This document shows positions 10,201 to 25,200 of a DNA stretch of 64,000 nucleotides, piece by piece. The notes beneath the pieces are model-generated. The model was not told where the DNA came from and ran no database searches. It saw nothing but the letters and a program-made list of their open reading frames with translations. This DNA is from Pipra filicauda. Its lineage: Eukaryota > Chordata > Aves > Passeriformes > Pipridae. The stretch covers positions 558,001 to 622,000 of the forward strand of contig NW_024104361.1 of NCBI RefSeq assembly GCF_003945595.2, given 5' to 3'. Made by a program: the position numbers and the translations under genes. How positions within the stretch are numbered: the stretch's first letter is position 1; each line of letters starts with the position of its first letter.

Positions 10201-13200
10201 TGCTCCACTCCGTCCATGCGCCATCCACTGCGGGACACCCAACACAGGAGCGTCAGTAAAAGCCCTGGCACGGCCCCGGGTGCTCGTTCCCCAGTGCCAG
10301 GATGGTGCTGGCAGCACAAAGGGGCTTCCCTTGGGGAGTGTTATCCCAGTGCATCCCGCCCTGATGCCATCTGGGGAGGGCAATTGTGTCCCTGCAGACA
10401 CCCCCAGCTCTTTGAGACTAAAATGGGGTAGAATCATTGACTGGTTTGCGTTGGAAGAGACATTAAAAATCATCTCTTTCCAACCCCCTACCGTAGGCAG
10501 GGACACCTTCTGCTGGGCCAGGTTGCTCCTAACCCTGTCCAACCTGGCCTTGGACACTTCCAGGGATCCAGGGGCAGCCACAGCTTCTCTGGGCAACCTG
10601 TGCCAGGGCCTCCCCACCCTCATAGGCAAGAATTCCTTCCCAATATCTAAACCTACTCTCTGTCAGTGTGAAGCCATTCCCCCTTGTCCTGTCAGTCTAG
10701 GCCCTTGTAAATAGTCTCCCTCTATCTTCCTTGTCAGCCCCTTCAGGCACTGGAAGGCCACAATTAGGTCCCCTCAAAGCATCCTCTTTTCCAGGCTGAA
10801 CAATCCCAACTCTCTCTCAGCCTTTCCTCACAAGAGAAGTGCTCCATCCCTCTCACCATCTTGGTGGACTCGCTCCAAGAGGTCAATGTCCTTCCTATGC
10901 TGGGGACCCCAGAGCTGGACGCAGTGCTCCAGGTGGGTGCTTTGGACTGGGTCTCCTGAGCCCCTGTCTCTTTGGGATGCACTGGTAGCAGAGCTGGGCC
11001 ATTCCACCTGGGGCATGGGCAGTGTGGGCACACCAGGTTGCGAACCTGCCTTACCTGGGCAGAGGGTGGTGCAGGTGATTTTCTGGAAAGGCTGCCCGTC
11101 GCAGAAGGAGCCGCCGTTCAGCGGCGCGGGGTTGGTGCAGGTCCGGGTGCGCTTCTGCCAGCCCCGGCCACAGCGGTTGTTGCAAGGAGACCACTCAGAC
11201 CAGGTGGACCAGCCACCGTTCACTGCAGGAGGAGATGGACAGCACTAACACCAGAGCCCAGTTCAGCAGGGACGGCAGCTAAGCCTTGGTTTCTTACATC
11301 TGTGACCCCCTTGTACAGCTCCTTCTCACGAAAAGCAAATCACAAGACTCCTTCTCGTGTATCCCACCTCACGCCCAAGATGCTCAAGCCTTTTAGTTAA
11401 GCCTTGGGACAAAGCTTTGGTCTTTCTTCCACTTGGCAAAATATTTTTGTGCCTGGCCCCAGGGAGATCCTTGGTTTCATAGCCAAGTTCAGCCAAACAC
11501 AGCTTTTCAGCTGCTTTGAGAATCAAAACAATCCGTCTGGGTCCAGCCTCCATCCACCTTCCTACCCAACAGAGAAGGCTTGGAAATACCTCCACCCCTA
11601 CACCTCCGAACCTCCCCTAACAGGCTGTGCAAGCTATAAGAGGATCCTGTTCTGCAGATATTGGTTATTACTTAATTTCATGCACTAATTTAATTCCCTC
11701 CTACCACTCCCAGAAAGTGCCCGTGTTCCCCCTTGGCCTGGGGACATGGCCAGAGCAAAGGTCCCCTCCCTGAAGCAAGGGCTGGTACCGTAGACGATGA
11801 CAGCGGCCGTGGTGCTCCGGCGCTTGGCCACGATGTTCTTGGCCATGCAGGTGTAATTAGCAGTGTCCAGGAGCCGGGCCTGCTTGATGATGAGGTTGTG
11901 GTCGATGGTGATCAGGAAGTTGGTGTCCTGGGAGGGGTCGATGACGTCCTCGTTCCTCAGCCACTCCACCTGGCAATAAAGGAAGGGGTGGGTGAGGACA
12001 GTGAGTGAGCCATCACCGAGACCACTGATGTCCTCAGCACCTCAACCACTGACTGGCCAACCTTGCCTCTGACTGTATTTATTTCTCCTTAAAAACTTAA
12101 AAGTCTGAGGCACATAACTGCTGTTTGGGCCAAGGATGTGGCTATCACCAATGCACAGCTCCCAGGGGCTGACAGAGCTGTGGGCATGGAAAGCTCCACC
12201 ACCTTGGCAAGGAAACCCATCCATACTGACTTTCCCAGCTGCCCTCTGCTCCCACTGGTGACTGCTCCCCTTCAGCCAACTCCTTGGGCTGAAGATTTTT
12301 CCCTCTAAAAGGGGTTAAGGGCACCTCAGGAAGGGTGAGGGAGGTGTTCTGAGCAGGTGCTGAGGTTACGTGTGTTACTAGATGTCACAGTAAGAGATCC
12401 ACTGCCCAAAATAAACCTTTCTGCTGCACAGTGAGAGCTGATGGTCTCGGCACGAGGCCATCCATCATGGCCACAAGCCATGTGCAAGGACATGCCCTGG
12501 GAAGGGAGGGGACACCTCAGCCACCAGGGTGGCATTCCTTGGGGCTGTGGAGCCACTCACCTCGGCCTGTGGGACCCCCTCGGGCGGGCGGCACTGCAGC
12601 AGGACCTCGTGTTCCAGCGGGACCTCCTTGCCCAGCGGCTCCTGGTCAAAGTTCTTTCGTAGGTCTGGGAGGGAAAGGAAAAGCCAGGGGTTACCAGCGC
12701 TGCTGCAGGAGCAGGGCAACCTCCAAAACTTTGGTGGGCAACCTCCAAAACTCAGCACCAAGTGTCCACAAGTCAGGAAATCCCTCTGGCATAGCACAGC
12801 CAGAGCAAAACGTGTCCTGGGAGGAAGGAGCTGGAGAATCATGTTTTCCAGGATGCATTTGGGCAGCATGTGGTGCTCAAGGACAGTATCTTTCCTCCTT
12901 CATGTTGTTGCAAGCTTATACCCCATCCTGTCATTTCCTTTTGGGGCTAAACCTCAGCTTGACCACTGTTTCTTTATCCCCTCTATTTCCTTCCCCCTCT
13001 GGACCTTGCTCCAGGACCCTCTTTTCATGAAGGGGGAAAATGAGATTTGCAGAACAGTTCAGCTCCCACATCAGCACTCCCACATCACATTCAAGAGAAT
13101 TCCCAGACTTCAGGGTTAAGGGGGTTTGTTGCTCAGCTCTGCCCTAGTTGGTCCTGGCTAAGCCATATCCCCAGACTTGCTGAAAATATGGCCATTGCAC

Positions 13201-16200
13201 TCCAATGAGGAAAGGTTGCAGAGGAAAAGCCAGGCTTCCTCAGCGAGGGGCTGGACAGTGTTTTGGGGAAGGAGAGGCCCCTCGGGATGTGGGGAATATG
13301 GTTGTGTCCTGCTCCAGAGCCTTGGAAGGAGCAGAAGCATCACTAGATGGTGCTGCAATCCTCTGCTACAGCTCCAGCCCTCTCAACGTGGCTTCCGAAC
13401 CCTCACTTCACCTCCTCTGCTCTGAAAAAACAACACGTGTTCAAGGCCGGGTTGGACGTGACTTTGAGCAGGCTGGTCTAGTGGAAGGTGTCCCTGACCA
13501 TGGCAGGGGGGGTTGGAATGAGTTGAGTTTTAAGGTCCCTTCTAACCCAGACCATTCCATGATCCTCTGATCCCGTGATTTTCCCTGTTCAAGCTAAACC
13601 CTTTAGCCAATTCATCAGCCCTCTCCGTTTTGGATAACACGTGGGATTATTAGCCCTCTAATAGCAAAATCCATTTGGGGCTGGGGAATCCTGGCTGTTC
13701 TCCCATGGCTTTGCCATCTCATTTGCTAATCGAGCAAACTGGGGAGGGAACAGCCTGATTAACCCGCCCTTAGTCAGGCTGACACCCCCAAACAGCAGCT
13801 CAGAGAAGTGACATATGACAGCAGGGACTTTGGGGACACTGAGCCGCTGATTCAGGCAGAGCGTGCAAGGTGCTATCCTTGGGTTATTAGGGATAATAAA
13901 GCACTGGGAAGAGCTGAGCTGACGGGCACTGCGGCATTAACCCAGGTAGTGCCACAGCCTCTCGCCCAGAAGCAAAGCTGGAGCTGGGATGGGGAGCGAA
14001 GACCAGGGCCATCCAGCAAGGATGGGTCATTCCGAGTGATCAAAAAGTGACTTCAATAGGGAGCCAGCTTTTGGAGATGGGCAACCCCGCGGGAGCAAGC
14101 ACGGCATGTCCCGGGCACTTACACGCTATGCGGACGTAGGCGCGGCGGCTCTTGGTGGTGCCCGCCGAGCTCCAGGCCACGCACTGGCACCAGTAATCCT
14201 CCAAGCCAAAGAGCTCCTCCACCTGCTGCCGGGAGACCTCGATCTGCACCTTCCGCACCAGCATGCCTGGAAGGGGAGAGAGGGACGGCATCAGCTCGGC
14301 AGGAGCATCCGGGACGAGGGGGACCGAGGCAGCACCTGAGAGGGATGGTGGACGTGCAAAGCTTGGGGACAGGGGTATCTCATCTGGGGACGGCACCTCT
14401 GCAAATCAGGGGGACTGTTCCCTCCAGAGGGTGACCTGGATTTGAAGCCAGGGCAATGGATCCCGTGGAATTGTCTGGTTTTGTCCCTCCTCAGTCTGAC
14501 TGAGCAGGACCAGGACCTCTCCACCGTTTCTAGAGGCATCACCCTCCTCCACCAGCTCTCTCCCACGTCACCAACACCAACATCCCTGCCCAGACTCCTT
14601 CCCCCCCTCCCCCAGGGTTTGAAGGATGCCTCCCAGGCTTTGTTGCAGGGAGAAACCATCTCTGTCAGTGCCACTTAAATACAAACATAACAATACAAAT
14701 AGAAGATCTTAAGGCAATCACCCTGGCCATGGCAGGGGTGTGTGGTGGCAAAGGTGACACCACCACGTTCAGAACATGCTGAAGCATCAGTGGCCATCAC
14801 CAAGGGCAGGAGGGACTCAGGGCTTACTTTTCCTTATTTTAAGCAATACCTGCCCTTTTATTTGCAGTTTCTATTTTAAAAAGGCCTCAATTTCACGGCG
14901 ATCGAGCGCCGCACGCTCCCCAGCTGTAATTTTGTTACAGCCCGCTCCCAGCGCTGTGAGGAGCAATTACTGTCTCTCTGCCACCTTCCTGCAGGAGAGC
15001 TGACAAGGAAATACAATTTATTTTGCCACTATTCCGGGGAAAGAAAAAAAAAAAACCAACAAAAAACCAACAAAACAAACCAAAGAAAAGGTATTTGGGC
15101 CAAGTGCTTTTGGGAAACAGGGTTTTTAGAAGGACCCAGGATGGAGATGGCTCAAACACATCTTGTCTATCTGGAAAGCTCCAGTGGGGTGGGTTGAGCA
15201 GCCTTGGAAACGTGGGGAGCATCCTGCAAATGCTGTATTTCTGTCCCCTTGAAAGCAATGACTACCCAAAACTGTAGGCTGAGCTCAAGGCTCACAGGAG
15301 TGACTATGTAAGGGCTCCCAGGCATCCAAACCTGGCTGCTCTTCCCGCCCTGCCCTTCTCACCCAGCTGAATTATCCTCCCTGACTTGGCCTATTTTTGC
15401 TTTCTTCCACATGAAATGTTTTGGATCAGACGCAGACAGAGCATTACTGAGCCGGGCTCATTCAAGACACATCATCCTAAAAGTTCCTTTTCTTTCTTTT
15501 TTCCTTCTTAAAGGTCCGTTTTTCCAAGCTTTTAACTGAGGACACTTAAAACTAACCGTGTTAACCTGTGCCTTTGTGCCCAGCTCTGCCCTGTGCCCTT
15601 TGCAGCAGCTTTCCTGGCCAAGGTCAGGCGCTGCAAATGCAGATTTTCTAGCATGTTAAACCACTTTGGTTCCAGCTCCTTTTTTCTCAGGGAAGCTGCC
15701 GGGCAGAGATGCCCACGCCAGCAGCTTTTACATGCACGGTATCACCTCCACACTGAAGGTACTGTTGGTGTGTTCCCTGATAGCAGCAATACCATCTTTG
15801 AAGCCTGGACGGAGGTGGTGCACGCTGTTTCCTCCACAGATTGCTGGGAGGGCCCAAGGCAAAGGAGTTTCCCCTGCAACAGGTTTCCCAGATGGATGCT
15901 CCATTCCTGGGAGTGTTCCAAGCCAGGTTGGATGGGGTTTGGAGCAACCTATCTAGGGGAAGATGTCTGCCCATGGCAGGGGATGGAACTACGTGACCTT
16001 TAAGGTCTCTTCCAACACAAACCATTCTGGGATTATATGAGCCTACGAAATATAGTGGGTTTTTCCACAGTGCACATCAGTAAGCCATGAAACTCCCTGC
16101 TGCAGGGTGCTGGGATGATCCAGAGGAGAAATGAGTCCTAACAGCATTCAGACAAATTAACGAGTGGGGAATTCATCTAGGGCTGGACTACACTGCTCAG

Positions 16201-19200
16201 ATACCTCCACTGGAGCAGGGAGTCCCTAATCACGGATGTCAGAAAGCTGGGAGGGTAACAGAGCAGGCTGCATCATTGCCTCCTTGTCCTGGTTCAGTGC
16301 TCTTCCCCTGAGCATCCTCCACTGCCATACACAGGGCACAGGGACCTTTGGCTCAACCCAGTGTGGCCAGATGTTATAAATAAATTCAAAACCCCTCAGC
16401 AAAGGCTGCTCGGTCATTGACCAGCTCTGACTCTGCCCTGGAGTGGTGAGGGTTTCAACTCTGGCCTCTGCAAGAGCTGGAAGGTGGAGATGCACCCTGG
16501 AAAAGAGAAATGCTGTGGCCCCTGTCAGCCTCTGGAGAAGCAAGGGGACAGCTTTGCCCTTCAGAGATGGCATCTCTGACCACCCTTCCTCTGGAAGAAG
16601 AACACTCCAGGAATAGCTGAAGCAGCTTTAGGAGGACAGACTCAAAGAGCCACAGAGGAAAGAAATGATCCCCCTTTTGCAGAGCAGGTTCAGGGACGGG
16701 CCCAAGCACAGACCGGGTCATGGCTAGTGCAGGATGGAGAGAGAGAGATGCCAGGGAAGGGCAAGGCTGTGGGAAAAACCACAGGGACAAGGAAAGATTC
16801 TGTAAAAGTACTTGTGACTCCAGGCTAATGAAGTCTCTCCTCTAAGCCCAGCCTGACTTCTCAGGCCAACACCACAGCAGTTCAAAAGGGCTGCCTTGGT
16901 TTAAAGCCCTCCAGATGCCACATGCTCAGGGATTTGCAGAGAACAGATGTTACGTGGGAACTGTGACTGTTTTCCTCCACCCCTGGTCAGACCACAGGTA
17001 CCAAAACTGGTGCAGAAAAGATGGGAGCTGAACTAAAGCATCCCAATTTTAGCAAATCTATTTGATCACACAATATATCCAACTCCTAACCTTCTTCTCA
17101 TGCCAGGAGGTTTCAAGGCATGGACCAGGCAGCTCTGCGGAGCCCAGTCCCATGGAATAAACCCCCCCTAAAATGCTCAAACCACCTTCTTACCCCCTGT
17201 TCCAGGCAGCCAGAGGCTGACATCCTCTGAGGCAGGGAAGAGCTCATTTGCCATCAAAAGGCATTTCAAATCCTACCTGCAATTGCTCTCATTACCCATT
17301 AAACACCTAATCCCTCTGCGAACCTGAGTAAGCTGCCAGCCTTTGCCACCCCTCCTGGCAATGACTCCTACGTGTTGATTAGGCACTTTGCAGGAAAGCT
17401 GTTCCATTTTTTTATCGGATTTAAACATGCTGCCTTTAAAATCCCATTTAACAAGCCCAGGTCCTGCAGAAGGGTAAGTGTGCAAGCAGACTGGTTGAGT
17501 TTCCCAAGCTTCCAGGGGGTGTGGTGACCACAGCACCACCATCGTGCCTTCATCCGTGCTCTGGAAAGTCTACCTGTTGTTCTGCCTGGAGGAGAGCCCT
17601 CAACAGGTTGGCTGTGCATGAGGGAAAAGGGCAGAAGCACACAGAAAAACGAGAGGGAAGGGGAGGCAGGGGGATGCTGAGGTGGGTTTGCTCACCAGTG
17701 ACCTCGTCCAGGCTCTCCTTGGTGACGTGGTCTTCCTGCTTGACCCACTCCCCGTTGCACTTGAAGTAGATCTGGGTGGCGGGGTTGGCATGGCACACGA
17801 GCTCCACGGGCTTGTTCTTCACGATGTAGGCGTCCTGTGGCTCCAGCAGGAAGTGAGGGAGGGTCTCCGCCGGCGCTGAGGGGAAGGAGTCGGGCAGCAC
17901 ATCGCTGTACTCCAGCCCTGCCAGGGGAGCCAGAGGGTGGGGAGGTGCCCTTAGTCCCATCCCAGCAGGAATGCATCTCCTGCTTACACCGCTTCATCCC
18001 TTCCCGTCCTTCCCCAGGAGTGCCCTGCACATGGTGGTGTCACCAACAGCCCTTGCTGAGGATGCTTGGAAAAGCAAAAGAAGGCTGGAGGCTCCCCCAA
18101 AACCAGAAAATCAAATCCCTGCTAGTGAGAGAGCTGTGGAGTTTATCCTGTTTTTTCCTGGGTACCAGCCCCTCACCCACACTCTGAGCCCACAGCCTGG
18201 GTGATCTCACTGGAGGACACCACGAGGGAAAAAGCAGAACAAACCCAGGTCCAGGGATGCTGATGGGGACACTGAGAGGCTCCACAGGGACTGGTGTCCC
18301 CCACCTCAGGTCTCCTCCTCACAGCCCTGAGGAATGCACGGGTATGCCCCAGGGAAAATGCTGGCAGGGCTCAGTGCTGGGAATGCTGACCATTATCCCA
18401 GCACAAATCTCAGACATCCAGTGTGAGATCCACATCCTCAGTGGAGCTGTGTTTGGGATCCCACACCCCTGTCAACACTCGGATTTCAGCATCACACAAC
18501 AGGTGAGCAATTGCTTCCAGCCCAACCAGCTCCAGAAAATATCACCCAAAGGTGCCACCAGGATTCACACCCTCTCACCCCAGAAACTAGGGGTCAGTGA
18601 CCTGGGGACCTCCATCTTCCTGCTTTTTTACTTTCAAAAGCCATCTAATTGCAAAAATAACGGGAAAAAGAGGTCAGGTGTGCTCAGGCCAGGCCAAGAA
18701 AAGTCCGGAAAGGGGTTAGCACCTCAGTGCTCACACAGGGACATAATCCCTGAGGAATGGGAACCTCAGGGTGGCTCATCCCCAGCAACAGCTTGGGAAG
18801 ATGAGCTGAGCATCATCTGCAGGAAGCCTGTTTCCAGACATTTCACCCATTAAGATCAAACCCAAATATCCCAGGACTAATAGAAAAATCCCCAGTGGTG
18901 CACTGGGATGCTACTGCTTAACCTGTTGTTCCTGGGAATCTCACTAGCAGTCAGGTCACATCGCAAGGCTTTTCTTTACACCCAAAGGAGTTATGAGCTT
19001 TTCCTCCTCCTCTCTTCCCTCAGCCAGAGCTGTGATTCTCAACTCCAGGCACTGCAGTGTGCAGGAAAACAGTAAATATCCCCAGCCCCGCGATAACATC
19101 TCCAGAGCTGGCAGGGAAAAGGAAGGAGCCCACTCCCTTCATCACCCTTGGCAAAGAACGGTGCTGCACAGAGAGAATCAGAATCCCAAGATGCGAGGAG

Positions 19201-22200
19201 GAGGAGGAGGAGGAAGAAGAGAAAAAAATAAATATAATCAGATGCATCAAGAAAACAAGATGACCAAGCTGCCTCCTGAGCAAAAATCAGTGAGGGGAAA
19301 AAAAAAATGCACGAGGTCAGTCGTTTAAAATCCATTTAGGAAAATTGACTTTCCATTTCCATTTAACACAGCACTAAGGGAGAGCGGTAGGACATTTGTC
19401 ATAATCCATTAACTGCTCTTTTGGAAACAATGAATTAAACTCCGGGCTAATTTCTCTCTCTCTGGCTGGCTCTTCCCCACCTCTGTGCTGCTGGTTATTT
19501 CCTCCCCCATCTTTTTTGCAGACCTGTGATTTTCCCAGGCCCTGCGGCGGGCAGGGGGACAGGGAATGCCGAGGTGTGAGCCCCCCACCCTGAGCAGTCC
19601 CACACTGCCCCCCGTGCCCACCTCAGGCCCCAGCTCCTGCTCCCCCTCTCCTGTTGAGCAGCCTCTTGCCTGTGTCCCACCAGCAAATATCCTTTATTTT
19701 TATTCTAATTTTTTTTTAAGTTACTACTCAATTTTTCATCTGCTGAGTTGTTGTTTTGTTGGTCGTTTGCTGGTTTTTTTATTTCAAAAACTGCTTCGAT
19801 GCCACGAATCTAAATTCCCTGGCAAAGAGGGCTGGCAGGAGACAATCTAACTGGCAACAGAGGCAGCCAACAAAACTTCACTCCTGGGCTCGTGTGAAAA
19901 CCTCCCTGAAGTGATGCTCCCTGTATCCCTGTGCCATGCAGCCTGCAAAGTCACACCTGAACTTGGCAGCTGGGAAAGGGCACAGGCACCCTCCAAAAAT
20001 CCACCTGGGGGCTTGCTGGCCACTCATCCCCAGGGCAGGGGTGGCTCCTGGGTTTTGTTTAATAAGAATGACCCACGAAGCCTCAATGTCCCTAAAGAAG
20101 CCGATTTTCAGAAGGTCCTTCCCCTATGGAGGTGACACGCCGAAGTGCACGTCCCTGATCCCAAACCATGACCAAGGAGAGGTCCTCCTCCAGCAGTCAA
20201 CACCAAAGACATGTTTTCTTCCACCTCAGTGCCACTTTGGTGATGTTAAACAGGACCTCAGGTCATCCGAGAGGATCCGGGAGCGGGGAGGGGATGAGTC
20301 ATGGCTGGATGGGGATGAAAATGCCAGGTTTGTGACTCACCAGTGATCATCTCCAGTGCAATGGGTGACTGCTCCAGGCTGTGATGGGAGCCACCTTGGC
20401 CCCCCAGCACAGGGTTTGGGGGTGAAACACCCCCGGAGGTACCAAAAACCTGCTGGGTCCCATCTGAGCCCCTGCTCCAAGAGGGGGGGTCTGCCCAAAT
20501 AAATGCTGTGGATCTCAAGCTCAACACTTCAAGGTTGTTCTCATGGAGGCACAGTGGCTTTGGGGATGAGGGTGGTTGGAATACAATGATGTCCCAGCCA
20601 GATACAGCATCTGCTTTTGGTGGCTACAAAAATCTGCTCAATTTAAGGTTTGAACCCAAAACACCTGAACCTTTAAAGCAAAGACCATCCTGGCTGCTGG
20701 GAAAGTTTAAATCCTGCAAACTGACAACATCTGAGAGATCTTTTTTTCTGGCCAAGAGAGATCTGGGGCCAAAAAATCAGCTCTAACAGGAGACGGGGGA
20801 AAAGGATGATGGTTTTTTTGTGGCAGACTCACAACTGGGGCCATGCCATGGAACCCCAACCCCACGGATCCCTCAGGCTCATGGATGGGAGCAAATCAAC
20901 GGGGAGGATGATTTCTCCATCCAAAAATCCAGCTGAAAAAAAAGGCATGTGCAGCTGGGCAGGGCGTTTTTCTCCAGCATGATATGGCCACTAGTATTTA
21001 AACAAGCTGGGTAAGAAATAAGGCACTGGAACAACGGAGACTTTGGATAAGAAAAGGGAGGAGAATCATGCTGGGCACATTTATCATAAGCCATCAACCC
21101 AGCCTTTCATCCCCCTTCCCGACGCCCGGCCACCCGCCGCATGGGAAACCTCTCACTCGGCTAACACGCACGGGGGGGCCCCCAAAAAGTCCACATTCAG
21201 TCGGTAGGGGGGAAAACATGGCTGCCTGTGCCATGTGGAGGAACAACTGCTGCTCCTTCTGCCCTGACTATCCAGCACCAACTGCAAAACACCCCCAAAA
21301 TAAAAGTACTTTCCCAGTGGTGCAACCCCCTCACCTCCAGAGAGGCCACCTCTGCTCTGCCCACCCGAGGTGACACTTTGGTCCACTGACCACAGGAGTA
21401 GCATGCACAGGAGATGCTTTTGCATGGGAAAGCAGGAGAGGAGCCCTGCACAGCCAGGATTTCCAGTCCCGCACTCAGACAAGCAATAAAACTCCCAGCA
21501 GTGACAAACTAATAAATATTTGAGTGTGCGCTCCGCTGACTGCCATCATCATCTCCCTGGCAGACGTCTACAGGGGGTTCCCATCTGCCAGCTTCCCTCC
21601 TTCCCACTGGAGGTGGGTGCCTGCTTCCCAGCTCTCTTTTGGGGTTTTTTGTTTGGTTTTTTTTTGGAAGTCCCAGGCTGTCACCATCCCACAGTCTCAC
21701 ACTGCTCGGGGCATGGTGTTACGGGGCGCCTGGAGCCTTCAGTATTTGAGATGGAGCCTTCGGTACTCGAGATGGTTTTTTTGGGGGGGAAAAGGCAAGG
21801 AGGAGCAGCTCTTGGCTCGACCCGTGAGGCCAAATCCTGACGCCTTGAGGATGAGTGTGGTGGGAGCAGCGAGGCGGAAAAGGGAGGAGGGGAATAGGCA
21901 CCGAGGGTTTCTTCTCTCTCCCCATCCCTCATCACACGTTTTAATCTGCCGGGGTTGAGCTGGATTATCCGCAGCATCTGTTCCCCAGGGGGTGACCTGC
22001 AGATGTTTGCAGCCAGCGCTTGCAACTCGGTTGACGATCGACCGATGATCCCACCCACCCCCTCCACGGGGAGCAGCACTGGAGCCGGGACCCAGCCTTA
22101 CCCTCCCTCCATCACCCCAAACCTCGGCACAAGGGATGGCAAGCCCGGAAAGCAATTCCCCTTGGAAAGCAATTCCCTTTGCAGCAATGGCCCAGCAAAC

Positions 22201-25200
22201 CTCCACAGGAAAGCGTTAAAATCCTCTCTCCTGCAATTGTTATCCCTCCAAATATTTGGAAGATTACAGGAGCATTAGTAGCTGCCCATCACCCACGGCC
22301 ACCCATCCCTCCCTCCCCCGTACCAGGCAGGCAGGGATGCAATGTAAGGATGTAAGGATTAAGCTGGGATGCCTGGGTCCTCCGGCTGGGTTTCTCCGGC
22401 TAAATCTCAGCGGCAGTGGACGCTTAACCCCTTCTGTCTCCACCTCCCCCCATTCCCATCTGCCTCAGGGCAAGCACTGTTTCAGGGGAAGGCCTGGGAG
22501 GCAACGGTTAAACCTGCCAGGTGGGTTAAAATCCTCCTGTAGAAATGAAAAAATATATGGCAGCTTATCTCCAGCACCACAGGAGGAGAGTCATCTGCCT
22601 TCCCAATCCCCCTTCCCAATCCCCCAGCAGGGATGGGAATGGCTCTGGTTCCAGAGACCGAGATGGAGGGGATGCTCTGGCCACCGGCTTGGCCAAAGGA
22701 GGTGTCTGAAAGGCTGGAGTGGGACTCCCTCCCTCCCCAAATTCCCCCCCTGTTGCTTCCAGGGAGAACTCATTTAGGGATTAGTGCTGTTGCCATTTAT
22801 GCTCCAGCAGATTTCCATGCTGGAGCCATGGCGTGGCTCACTCCTATCCCAGAATGCCTGCCCCACTGAGGGCATCCCCACCGCAAGCCCTGGAGGGATG
22901 CAAAGGCTTCCCACCACATTCCAGTCCATCCCTGAGCTTATGGGGAACCAGAATCACCACTCCAGGCCTGCCCTGTTCCTATGGGCTTTCCATCACAGAC
23001 TGCCCTCCTGGTACAATTTTGTGTCCAGCGCTAACACACAGCCAAGCTTTTCATCCTAAAACCACCCTGAACATCCTTCCTCCCCCCAAACATCCTTCCC
23101 TGAGCATCCCCTTCTCATCCCAAATTCAGCCCCCCACACATGTGTGGTCACCCAACATGATGCCCCATCACTGAGCAGGTGACAGCAGCCTGGGGCATCT
23201 TCAAAGTCTCCATGAGGTGGGGCAGTGCCATGCCAAGCCCACTATCCCTTCTCTAGGGATGCCTCCCACTGGAGCCACAGCAGGGAGAAAGGAGGACCAC
23301 CCAAAATACAGTGTGTTGCTGAGGATGGGTTTGGAAAATTTGAAGCCACTCACATCAAACTCTCCCTGCTGCCTCCTTGCACAGAGCCCACAAAAGCCTG
23401 TGCCTTCAAAACCCTGGGATTGTTCAAAGCGGGCTCAGGCACAAGCTGGGAAGCGCTGACGAAAGTGAGAGGCAGGGAATGTAACAGGTCCCCAGGGCTG
23501 AGCTGGCTGATGTAACCCCCGGCCTCATTAACTCAGCGTGGCTCATTAACCTCTCCCTCGATGAGAAAGACCCAAGAGAGGGCAAAAAACTAAGCATGGA
23601 ACCTCTGGGGGGACCATGGAAAACCAGTGGTACCTGGCCTCTGAGTTCATTTGGGCTCACACTGACAGAGGGGAAATTTAGGTTAGATTTATGGAAGGAA
23701 TTCTTGGCTGTGAGGGTGGTGAGGACCTGGCACAGGTTGCCCAGAGAAACTGTGGCTGCTCCATCCCTGGAAGTGTACAAAGCCACGTTGGACAGGGCTT
23801 GGAGCAACCTGATCTAGGGGAAGGTGTCCCTGTCCAGGGAATGAGATGATCCTTAAGGTCCCTTCTAACCCAAACCATTCCATGATTCTATCTCATCTCC
23901 AGTCTGGAGCAAGGTTGAATTTTGAGGTCAAAATGCCAATGGGATGACGTGGGGTGACCCTCCCCGTGGCACCTGACACCTCCCCCAGACATGGTAACTC
24001 AGCAAAGGCTGGAGCGCAGAAACCCAGCCATCGGTGTGCTGCCGTGTTCAGGGCTGTGCTGGGTCTGCAGAACATGTTGTTCTACCTCTCTGGCCCCTCA
24101 AAAAGTGGAACCCATCCCCTTCTGCTCCCATCAGCCAGGAAAGTACCTGGGAGCCTGGCTGCATGGGGTGCATTTGGCCTCTCCATTCTCACCAATCTTT
24201 TATTAATAATTAAACCAGCAAAGAGCCACTTTAACCTTTCCCCCGAGCACCTCTGCCTGACAAATCAGCTCCTTTTCCTCCACTGGCTGCCCTCTGCCAG
24301 GAGCTTCACAGTCCCTTTGCATACCCTTCCTACCAAACCTGGCATCGTCCAGCGCCACTCCTTCACCCCATCACCTCCAGCTCCTCCCAGAGCCCACCCA
24401 GCTCGGGACAGACGGACAGCAGGACAGACAGGCATTTCCCAGTGGGTTAGCACTCCCTCCCACCCGGCGACATGCAAGCTTTATAATTAGAGAGCATTCC
24501 TCCCCAGTGTGGGTAATGAGGGGGTGCACCCAGCCAGCCCTAATTACACCCTTGGAAAAAAAATAAGCAGATTTCCTCCTCTCCCAGCCAAAGGAAAAGC
24601 CTGCAGCCGGCCTATCTCGCTGAACACCTTTATTAAACCAGGACTGGATGGGGAAGGGGAAACAAAATAAAGAAAGCAAAGTCTGTGCTGAAAAAAGGGT
24701 GGGTAGGAGAAGGTGGGCAGCACCAAGAATGTGTCTGCATGCAATGGCCTTATGGATCAAACAACACTTAAAGACAAAAATATAAAAATAAATCAACTTT
24801 TTAGCTAAATTCTCAGGTCAGGTTTTTGCAAAGCAGCCTGAGAGATAAAATAAGGCAGGGTGCCCTCACACAGGGGATCCAACCATAGCGTCCCTGCACA
24901 TCCCATGGCAGCATCCCTGCACATCCCACCACAGCATCCTTGGGCACCCCAGCTCAGCACCCCTGCCCATCTCACAGCAGCCTCCCTGTGCCCCTGCCAG
25001 CCATGACTAAGTGGGTCCAACCCAAATCCCAACCATCTCCAACCCCCAAAAGGAGAAACACCCAGGCTCTGGCAGCAACTTCCCATGCTGGGAGTTGGGA
25101 AGAGAGAGATTCATCTTGTTGATTACGCATTACGTCGGAGTATTTATGGAGCCACTACTCTTTTGTTTATCCTTACGATTATTATAATCAAAGACGAAGC

